DNA of 11,157 nt, taken from contig CAJTZB010000075.1 in NCBI GenBank assembly GCA_910583815.1, positions 1-11,157 on the forward strand. The letters run 5' to 3'. Positions 6,106 to 11,157 of this stretch are shown here, piece after piece (the first letter of the stretch is position 1; each line of letters begins with the position of its first letter). Made by a program: the position numbers and the translations under genes. Origin of the DNA: an uncultured Lachnospiraceae bacterium (lineage in GTDB: Bacteria; Bacillota; Clostridia; Lachnospirales; Lachnospiraceae). Under the pieces are notes generated by a model. That model worked only from the letters and a program-made list of their open reading frames with translations. It searched no databases and was not told the origin of the DNA.

Positions 6106-6239
6106 GTAACTGTTCAGTACCTTCACAGTTACAATGCAAAAATCCATGAAAATCGCCCACGGCGATGGGATTTTTGCACTCCTGAATCATGTTCTTACGG
6201 TCCGCGCAGTAAATGCGCAGACCTTCACTGAACAGTTAC
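6106..6239. repeat. Branched inverted-repeat element with 13-bp perfect ends
   Basis: The ends GTAACTGTTCAGT (6106-6118) and ACTGAACAGTTAC (6227-6239) pair perfectly. Inside are two further hairpins. One pairs TGCAAAAATCC (6135-6145) with GGATTTTTGCA (6168-6178), topped by ATCGCC/GGCGAT around CAC. The other pairs GGTC and GCGCA (6199-6208) with TGCGC and GACC (6214-6223). The sequence ACAGTTAC occurs both at 6125-6132 and in the right end (6232-6239), so the left end can pair locally or distally. The left arm carries ACCTTC and ACAATG, resembling the CCTTC...ACGAATG of the tandem hairpins near yerC. It fits a dispersed palindromic repeat or a structured leader RNA. Confidence 0.6.
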
Positions 6240-6271
6240 CAACATCCAATTTAAGAGAAAGGAACAGGCGG

Positions 6272-7201
6272 TTGAAACACAGCGAACAGGAAATAAAGGA
6301 AAATTTCAGTTATTTTTTAGAAGAATTATCAGAATCTATGAAAGAACAGTATTCCGGAAAGCTGGAGACAAAGGAAGTGACCGTACTAAAAAATAATTCA
6401 GTTACTATGTGCGGTCTGGTCATGAAAGAAGAAGGGAGCAGTGTTGCCCCAACTTTTTATCTGGCGCGGGAATTTGAGGAATATAAGGATGGACGCAGAA
6501 CAATAAAAGAGCTTGCTGCAGGTATTGTGCAGAGTTTTAAAGAAGAGAAACAAAACAGATATGAAATGTTTGAAGAGCTTGATTTTCAATGGGACAGCAT
6601 GAAAGATTTTATTACTTACCGTCTGATAAACAGGGAAAAAAATGAAGGGCTGCTTCAAGATGCACCGTATGAGGAATTTTTAGATTTAGCGCTTATTTAT
6701 CAGTATACAGTGAAACTCTCTGAGGAACGGCAGGGAACTGTGCAGATTTTAAATGAGCATATGGAAAAACTCCAGATTTCGCAGGAAGCATTAAAGGATG
6801 CTGCAATGGAAAATACAAAACGGATTCATCCACCTGCTATTTATGCAATGGAAGGGCTTTTGCTTGGAATTAAGGAACCTTGGTTAGAGAAAGAAGAAAT
6901 ACATGGAATGTATGTACTCACAAATACATCAGGCATATATGGAGCCGCCTCCCTGATTTATAAAGAACGGCTGAGGGAGTTTGCCAGAGCATCAGGGGGC
7001 GGTTTTTATATTCTTCCAAGCAGTATTCACGAAGTTATATTTCTTCCGGATCAGGCAGAAGTCTGTCTGCGGCAGCTTGCTGCAGCCGTAAAAGAAATCA
7101 ATGCTACAAAAGTGGAGGCGACGGAAGTGCTGTCAGATCAGGTTTATTATTTTGAACCGGAGACAGACTCATTAAAAAGGCTTGGTGCATTATCTGAATA
7201 A
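6272..7201 (+). CDS. DUF5688 family protein
   Basis: This is a 309-residue soluble protein without signal peptide or membrane segment. It resembles the DUF5688 family common in Lachnospiraceae, whose function is unknown to me. Recognisable family segments are VTMCGLVMKEEGSSVAPTFYL near residue 45, ITYRLINREKNEGLLQDAPY near 110, MYVLTNTSGIYGAASLIY near 213, and FYILPSSIHEVIFLP near 246. The start is uncertain. TTG at 6272 is preferred because AAAGGA (6258-6263) lies 8 nt upstream and the open frame further upstream (to ATG 6134) runs through the inverted-repeat element. DUF5688 genes are often encoded in accessory regions and several copies per genome are usual, but this one lies between core genes. 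It is convergent with the next gene, with only 18 nt between stop codons. The family call is good; role is unassigned. Confidence 0.8.
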   Translation: MKHSEQEIKENFSYFLEELSESMKEQYSGKLETKEVTVLKNNSVTMCGLVMKEEGSSVAPTFYLAREFEEYKDGRRTIKELAAGIVQSFKEEKQNRYEMFEELDFQWDSMKDFITYRLINREKNEGLLQDAPYEEFLDLALIYQYTVKLSEERQGTVQILNEHMEKLQISQEALKDAAMENTKRIHPPAIYAMEGLLLGIKEPWLEKEEIHGMYVLTNTSGIYGAASLIYKERLREFARASGGGFYILPSSIHEVIFLPDQAEVCLRQLAAAVKEINATKVEATEVLSDQVYYFEPETDSLKRLGALSE

Positions 7202-7227
7202 AAGAGGATAGCCATTGTTTTATTCAG
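7194..7227. terminator. AT-rich inverted repeat at the convergent gene ends
   Basis: CTGAATAAAA (7194-7203) and TTTTATTCAG (7218-7227) form a perfect 10-bp repeat with a 14-nt loop. Each arm contains the stop codon of one of the two convergent genes. The stem is A/T-rich and no long T-run follows it on either strand beyond the arm itself, so a bidirectional terminator role is possible but weak. Confidence 0.4.
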
Positions 7228-8350
7228 GCTGTCCGGTCGCATTATCAATACGTTCAATAAATTCGCGTAAATTGGCATCAGATACCATCGCTTCAGCAAG
7301 ACGGTCTACCACGCTCTTATAAAGCGTAATAAAGTCGTCCTGCTTGCGGGATTCTACCCGATAAGCTTCTGAGTTTGCAGAGATATTTCCAAAAAAGATT
7401 TTTGGATAGTTGTTTTCATCAATGGAAATCATCAGTTCATCTGCGCCAGGAGCAAGTGTAGCAATATTGACGATTTTTACATCGTGCGCCACATAGACAA
7501 TATAACGGAATTCCATAATGTCAGAAGGGCATTCCCGGATAATAAAATCAAGGTTGCGGTATGCTTCAATATACTGCGTTTTGGTAGAAATATCATTGAT
7601 GTCAATATAGGAGCTGTCAGTAACAAGATCTTTTAACAATACTTCATCACAGGCAAGCTTAGCATTCATGTAACGGCGGATTGTCTCTTTAATATATAAC
7701 TCACGGACACTTTCTTCGGCACGAGAAAGCAGCATGGCTTCTTCTACATCTTTGCTGCGTGTTGTAAGATAGATTGTGCAGTTACTCTGGGTGGCGTCAA
7801 AGGAAACTGCATATTCCTCCAAAGCAGGAATGAATACATTGCTGCCGGCATATTTAATTTCATAAGACACATAAACAATATAATCTGCGTAATCCACTCC
7901 CTCTTTATAATAACAGGAGATATTAGCAATTTCAGAAATCTCTTCCGCGTGTTCTTTTACTGTTTCTTCTGACGGAAGTTCTTCCGGAAGCAGAAAAGCA
8001 GAGAGTGCAGCATAATTACCGCCGTGGTATGCTTTTAAAAATTCTGCCATCTGCAATGTAATCAAAGAACCTGTCTGGTCTGTTGCCGGACGGATAGGAA
8101 TCTCCGCATTTAACTGTCCGAGAGACGGAGTAGGAGTTGGAGACGGTGTCGGAGTAGGGGAAGGAGTTGGTGTAGAAGGGTTGTCCGTAGGAGTGCCAGG
8201 TTTTTGTGAAGGATTCGGAGCAGGACTGACAGAAGTATCCGCATCAGCAGGGATATTTGGCTGGTTTTTGCCAAAAGAAAGCATGGCAAGGCCAAGTATC
8301 ATAACAGCAAACGATGTTCCAAGAATCCATTTCATATATTTATATTTCAT
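7220..8350 (-). CDS. Membrane-anchored extracytoplasmic protein with Pro/Thr linker and two NTF2-like repeats
   Basis: This 376-residue protein has a basic N-terminus, one hydrophobic segment (about residues 8-26, WILGTSFAVMILGLAMLSF), a low-complexity spacer rich in Pro, Thr and Ser (about 36-76) and a folded domain outside the membrane. There is no lipobox cysteine, so it is probably a single-pass membrane protein. The folded part appears duplicated. DYIVYVSYEIKYAGSNVFIP (156-175) with NCTIYLTTRS resembles FRYIVYVAHDVKIVNIATLA (281-300) with YPKIFFGNIS; each is preceded by a helical stretch (QMAEFLKAYHGGNY and IRRYMNAKLACDEV). That helix-then-sheet order fits two NTF2/SnoaL-like folds. The start at 8350 has GGAGAG 4-6 nt upstream, better than the in-frame ATG at 8362 that contains this site. 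I see no clear promoter. No catalytic residues are evident; a wall or ligand-sensing role would be a guess. Confidence 0.75.
   Translation of the reverse strand: MKYKYMKWILGTSFAVMILGLAMLSFGKNQPNIPADADTSVSPAPNPSQKPGTPTDNPSTPTPSPTPTPSPTPTPSLGQLNAEIPIRPATDQTGSLITLQMAEFLKAYHGGNYAALSAFLLPEELPSEETVKEHAEEISEIANISCYYKEGVDYADYIVYVSYEIKYAGSNVFIPALEEYAVSFDATQSNCTIYLTTRSKDVEEAMLLSRAEESVRELYIKETIRRYMNAKLACDEVLLKDLVTDSSYIDINDISTKTQYIEAYRNLDFIIRECPSDIMEFRYIVYVAHDVKIVNIATLAPGADELMISIDENNYPKIFFGNISANSEAYRVESRKQDDFITLYKSVVDRLAEAMVSDANLREFIERIDNATGQPE
8123..8173 (-). repeat. Pro-Thr-Ser coding microrepeat in the linker
   Basis: This 51-nt stretch encodes residues 60-76 of the membrane-anchored protein as alternating TP and SP units (TPTPSPTPTPSPTPTPS). 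On the plus strand it is a degenerate GGAGTN/GGNGTN run. Codon choices differ between units, so it is an old, diverged repeat rather than a fresh expansion. It forms a flexible stalk. Confidence 0.8.
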
Positions 8351-8434
8351 AAAACTCTCCATTTCAAAAATAATTGCAGTAGGTTTCTTTGTGACGCTCT
8401 GGCGGCAATTTGTGCCAAAAAATCCCTATATGGT

Positions 8435-8472
8435 AAATGAATTCCTTTAGCGTCTGCCAAAGGAATTCATTT
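8435..8472 (-). terminator. 14-bp perfect hairpin downstream of the tRNA gene
   Basis: AAATGAATTCCTTT (8435-8448) pairs perfectly with AAAGGAATTCATTT (8459-8472) around a 10-nt loop. It begins 14 nt after the tRNA 3' end on the minus strand, where a terminator is expected. The T-run is only the three T that close the stem; a longer T-run (GGGATTTTTT) follows some 10 nt further on. A terminator or a processing barrier is the likely role. Confidence 0.5.
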
Positions 8473-8485
8473 ATCCACAGGTAAG

Positions 8486-8558
8486 TGTTACTGACTGGAC
8501 TTGAACCAGCGACCACCTGCTTCGGAGGCAGGCACTCTATCCCCTGAGTTACAGTAAC
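8486..8558 (-). tRNA. tRNA-Arg (anticodon CCG)
   Basis: A complete 73-nt cloverleaf reads on the minus strand. The acceptor stem is GTTACTG with CAGTAAC, the D arm ACTC...GAGT, the anticodon arm CCTGC-CTCCGAA-GCAGG with anticodon CCG, and the T arm GCTGG-TTCAAGT-CCAGT. The discriminator base is A and CCA is not encoded. It decodes the arginine codon CGG. A strong promoter lies directly upstream, so it is transcribed alone. Confidence 0.95.
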
Positions 8559-8568
8559 ATGCTAGTAC

Positions 8569-8597
8569 ATTATAACCTATCTATGGGAGAATTTCAA
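8569..8597 (-). promoter_or_regulatory. Promoter of the tRNA-Arg gene
   Basis: On the minus strand TTGAAA (8592-8597), a 17-nt spacer and a perfect TATAAT (8569-8574) place the start a few nt before the tRNA 5' end at 8558. It is the best sigma-A promoter in the window. Confidence 0.85.
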
Positions 8598-8656
8598 GAA
8601 CTCTCTTACGTTTTCACACTTTTTTAAAAGATGCATAAATAGAAGCCAACTCTCTC

Positions 8657-8685
8657 TTTACAAACTTGTGAAAAGTTATTATGAT
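8657..8685 (+). promoter_or_regulatory. Promoter of the pseudouridine synthase and ligase genes
   Basis: TTTACA (8657-8662) and TATGAT (8680-8685) are 17 nt apart, each a 5/6 match to the sigma-A boxes. The start near 8692 gives a leader of about 65 nt. It is divergent from the tRNA promoter, with 59 nt between the two -35 boxes. Confidence 0.7.
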
Positions 8686-8708
8686 AAAAAGGGTATTTTA
8701 TCTTTTTT

Positions 8709-8729
8709 GAGGCCTGCAGGACAGGCTTC
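8709..8729 (+). other. Small hairpin in the rluF leader
   Basis: GAGGCCTG (8709-8716) pairs with CAGGCTTC (8722-8729), including one G-U pair, around a 5-nt loop. It is preceded, not followed, by a T-run, so it is not a plus-strand terminator. It sits 17 nt before the ribosome site of the synthase gene and could modulate its translation or stability. Confidence 0.4.
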
Positions 8730-8756
8730 TGAATATTTATAGAAATGGAGTGGCTT

Positions 8757-9656
8757 ATGGCAGAAAAAAGAAAAAAGTTTGAGGTTCCGGGACAAAAGGA
8801 AGCCGGAATACGGATTAATAAATATTTAAGCGATGCAGGAATCTGTTCCAGAAGAGAGGCAGATACTTATATTGCAGAGGGAAAAGTGAGTATTGATGGG
8901 AAGACGGCAGAAACAGGGAGCAGGGTATTCCCAGGGCAGAACGTAACTTTTTTGGGAAAAACCATTCAAAAGCAGGAAGAGCAAGTGCTGATTGCTTTTT
9001 ATAAGCCTGCCGGTATTGTCTGTACAACAGATACAAGAGAGCCGGATAATGTTATTGATTATTTGAATTATGGCAGCCGGATTTATCCAATCGGAAGGCT
9101 GGATAAGGATTCGGAAGGCCTGCTTTTGCTTACGAATGACGGAGACATTGTCAATAAGATTCTCCGCGCGGGCAATCATCATGAAAAAGAGTATCAAGTA
9201 ACGGTCAACAAGCCGCTTACTCCGGAATTTTTGCGTGGTATGGCAAGTGGCGTGCCGATTCTCGACACGGTGACAAAACCATGTAAATTAGAACAGACTG
9301 GGAAAAACAGTTTTAATATTATTCTGACTCAGGGATTAAACCGTCAAATCAGGCGGATGTGTGAATATTTTGATTATCGTGTTACGGCTTTAAAACGTGT
9401 ACGTGTGATGCATATTACACTTGGCAGGCTGAACCCCGGAACATACCGCAACCTGACTCCGGCAGAGCTTGATAAACTGCGTGAAGTACTAAAGAATTCT
9501 TCGGCGTTGCCGGCAGCGCAGCAAAGGAAGTTGGAGAGAAGCAAAAAAGAGCAGGAAAAGCAGAACAAGGACAGAATAGGAGCAGGATATGGAAGAAATG
9601 AAAAGCAGACAGCAGAAAAAGGAAAGAATCGCAGAACTGGTAGAACTGTTAAATAA
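8757..9656 (+). CDS. rluF: 23S rRNA pseudouridine synthase, RluF-like (RsuA family)
   Basis: This 299-residue enzyme converts a uridine to pseudouridine in ribosomal RNA, in the cytoplasm. An N-terminal S4 RNA-binding domain (about 18-66) shows IRINKYLSDAGICSRREADTYI and GKVSIDGK. The catalytic domain has KPAGIVCT and the motif PIGRLDKDSEGLLLLTNDGD with catalytic Asp116. LNRQIRRMCEYFDYRVTALK and RVRVMHITLGRL are closest to RluF, which modifies U2604 in E. coli 23S rRNA, rather than RsuA or RluB. A highly charged Lys/Glu/Arg-rich tail of about 50 residues follows. ATG 8757 was chosen because GGAG lies 6 nt upstream; that site includes the in-frame ATG at 8745. The last 68 nt overlap the DNA ligase gene in another frame. 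The substrate nucleotide is inferred from family resemblance. Confidence 0.87.
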   Translation: MAEKRKKFEVPGQKEAGIRINKYLSDAGICSRREADTYIAEGKVSIDGKTAETGSRVFPGQNVTFLGKTIQKQEEQVLIAFYKPAGIVCTTDTREPDNVIDYLNYGSRIYPIGRLDKDSEGLLLLTNDGDIVNKILRAGNHHEKEYQVTVNKPLTPEFLRGMASGVPILDTVTKPCKLEQTGKNSFNIILTQGLNRQIRRMCEYFDYRVTALKRVRVMHITLGRLNPGTYRNLTPAELDKLREVLKNSSALPAAQQRKLERSKKEQEKQNKDRIGAGYGRNEKQTAEKGKNRRTGRTVK

Positions 9657-11157
9657 AGCTGGTTATGCGTACGAGCAGGAAAACCGTGAGATTATGAGCA
9701 ATTTTGAATATGATGCGCTATATGACGAATTGCTTGTACTGGAGCAGGAAACCGGATATGTAATGGCGCAAAGCCCAACAGTGAGAACCGGCTATGAGGT
9801 ATTGAGCGAGCTTCCAAAAGAGAGGCATGTGGTGCCGATGCTGTCCTTAGACAAGACCAAAGATATAGAAGCATTAAAGGAGTTTCTTGGAGAAAAAGAA
9901 GGACTGCTTTCTTGGAAAATGGATGGCTTGACCAATGTCCTTACCTATAATAATGGGGAACTGCAGAAGGCAGTTACAAGAGGGAATGGTGAGATTGGAG
10001 AAATCATCACAAATAATGCAAAGGTATATAAAAATATTCCGGTCCGGATTCCGTACAAAGGAGAGCTTGTGCTTCGCGGAGAAGCTGTGATTACCTACTC
10101 GGAGTTTGAGCGGATCAATTCTGAAATTGAAGAAGTGTCAGCAAAATATAAGAATCCGCGTAATTTGTGCAGTGGAAGCGTGCGTCAGCTAAATAATCAG
10201 ATTACTGCAGAAAGAAATGTTTTGTTTTATGTATTTGCGTTAATTACTACAGAGGATACACTAAAATTTGCAACAAGAAGTGAACAGTTTGATTGGTTAG
10301 AAACTCTTGGTTTTACATGTGTGGAACACCGTTTGGTTACTTCGGAAGATATGGACGAGAACATACAATATTTTTCGGAGCAGGTAGGGAAAAATGATTT
10401 TCCGTCGGATGGGCTGGTTCTGGCTTTTAATGATTTGGAGTATTCCAAAAGCCTTGGAAGGACTGCAAAGTTCCCAAAAGACTCCATTGCATTTAAGTGG
10501 AAGGATGAAGTTGCAAAGACACGGTTAAAGGAAATCGAATGGAGTGCGTCACGTACAGGGCTTATCAACCCTGTGGCAATTTTTGAGCCGGTGGAATTGG
10601 AGGGGACGACAGTATCCAGGGCAAGTATACACAATGTCAGCATTATGGAAAGCCTTTGTCTTGGTATTGGGGATGAAATCGAAGTTTATAAGGCGAATAT
10701 GATTATTCCGCAGATTGCAAGAAATCTGACACAGAGTAAAACAGCAGAACCGCCAAGACATTGTCCGGTCTGCAATGGGGAAACGTCAATTTCCACAGAG
10801 AGCGATGTCAAAGTGCTGTATTGTACCAATCCGGACTGTCCTGCAAAGAAAGTCAAATCTTTTACATTGTTCGTAAGCAGAGATGCAATGAATATGGAAG
10901 GCATTTCAGAAGCCACAATGGAAAAATGGATGAATGAGGGCTTCCTGCATGAGCCTGCTGATTTATTCCGTCTGGAAAGGCATCGGGAAGCAATTGTGCA
11001 GATGGAGGGATTTGGAGAAAAGTCATACGAAAATATGGTGGCATCTATTGAGAAGGCAAGAAAGACGACTGCTGCAAGGCTGCTCTACAGCCTTGGAATT
11101 CCGAATATCGGTGTTGCTACGGCAAAGTTAATCTGTAAAGAGTTTAAGCAGGATATA
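9589..11157 (+). CDS. ligA: NAD-dependent DNA ligase, N-terminal 523 residues (cut by window edge)
   Basis: This enzyme seals nicks in duplex DNA, using NAD as adenylate donor, in replication and repair. Visible in order are the NAD-binding Ia domain (about 10-75, EYDALYDELLVLEQE), the adenylation domain with nucleophile Lys110 in WKMDG, RGNGEIGE, VLRGEAV, KNPRNLCSGSVRQL, FPSDGLVL and AFKWKDE, an OB fold (GLINPVAIFEPVELEGTTVSRASIHN), a zinc finger with Cys392, Cys395, Cys412 and Cys417, and helix-hairpin-helix repeats (MEGFGEKS, LGIPNIGVATAK). The BRCT domain is beyond the edge. AGGAG lies 6 nt before ATG 9589. The start overlaps rluF by 68 nt in the +1 frame, implying coupled translation. 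Several family motifs are altered (KMDG for KLDG, CPAKKVKSF after the last zinc ligand where the family has CPAQ, and MSNFEYD for ISDxEYD). It may be the lineage's only ligase or a second copy. Confidence 0.93.
   Translation, partial: MEEMKSRQQKKERIAELVELLNKAGYAYEQENREIMSNFEYDALYDELLVLEQETGYVMAQSPTVRTGYEVLSELPKERHVVPMLSLDKTKDIEALKEFLGEKEGLLSWKMDGLTNVLTYNNGELQKAVTRGNGEIGEIITNNAKVYKNIPVRIPYKGELVLRGEAVITYSEFERINSEIEEVSAKYKNPRNLCSGSVRQLNNQITAERNVLFYVFALITTEDTLKFATRSEQFDWLETLGFTCVEHRLVTSEDMDENIQYFSEQVGKNDFPSDGLVLAFNDLEYSKSLGRTAKFPKDSIAFKWKDEVAKTRLKEIEWSASRTGLINPVAIFEPVELEGTTVSRASIHNVSIMESLCLGIGDEIEVYKANMIIPQIARNLTQSKTAEPPRHCPVCNGETSISTESDVKVLYCTNPDCPAKKVKSFTLFVSRDAMNMEGISEATMEKWMNEGFLHEPADLFRLERHREAIVQMEGFGEKSYENMVASIEKARKTTAARLLYSLGIPNIGVATAKLICKEFKQDI

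Noticed and set aside
6134..6271. An upstream ATG for the DUF5688 protein
   Set aside because: This part translates a palindromic element, is not similar to the family as I know it, and the TTG at 6272 has a well-placed ribosome site. It is kept as a possibility in the findings.
8123..8173. Candidate short tandem repeat for phase variation
   Set aside because: The units are degenerate at the nucleotide level and a multiple of three in length, so slippage with frameshift is unlikely; it is a linker-coding repeat.
8709..8729. A terminator upstream of rluF
   Set aside because: The T-run precedes the stem on the plus strand, and on the minus strand the stem is followed by A residues.
10227..10643. 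A 138-codon minus-strand open frame within the ligase gene
   Set aside because: It is antisense to the adenylation and OB-fold motifs of the ligase and shows no recognisable domain.

Overview
The window looks like chromosome from a low-to-mid GC Gram-positive of the Clostridia, most likely a gut Lachnospiraceae. Support comes from strong purine-rich ribosome binding sites, frequent GTG/TTG starts, a BceRS-AB type module, a YerC (TrpR-like) regulator, a fused electron-transfer pair of the NfnAB/GltA type, a DUF5688 protein and a clostridial-style NAD-dependent DNA ligase. All family calls come from reading motifs; no database search was run.

Layout. Positions 1-3205 (minus strand) hold yerC, then a response regulator, then an intramembrane-type sensor kinase, an intrinsic terminator with an overlapping promoter, an ABC ATPase and the start of its permease, which is cut by the left edge. 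This resembles a peptide-antibiotic sensing and detoxification module, with the unusual feature that yerC sits 2 nt upstream of the regulator gene. Positions 3206-3625 are a divergent intergenic region. It holds a promoter for yerC with a perfect 12-bp palindrome between its -35 and -10 boxes, a leader with two tandem, sequence-related, long hairpins, and a promoter for the plus-strand genes. Positions 3626-5917 encode NfnA and NfnB, which would couple ferredoxin, NADH and NADP(H). A strong terminator ends this operon.

Positions 5918-6271 are a 354-nt region containing a promoter that overlaps the terminator, a small hairpin element and a ~135-nt branched inverted-repeat element that shares motifs with the tandem hairpins. 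Positions 6272-7201 encode a DUF5688 protein from a TTG start. It converges on a minus-strand gene (7220-8350) for a membrane-anchored, extracytoplasmic protein with a Pro/Thr linker and what look like two NTF2-like repeats. Then comes a minus-strand tRNA-Arg(CCG) with a near-consensus promoter. Divergent from it are an RluF-type pseudouridine synthase and a DNA ligase gene that overlaps the synthase by 68 nt and runs off the right edge.

Most genes are ordinary core or niche functions. The most interesting part is non-coding: three related structured elements placed in the leaders of yerC and the DUF5688 gene, one of which can form two mutually exclusive stems. They may be a dispersed hairpin repeat family or a structured RNA class; the sequence alone does not decide between these.
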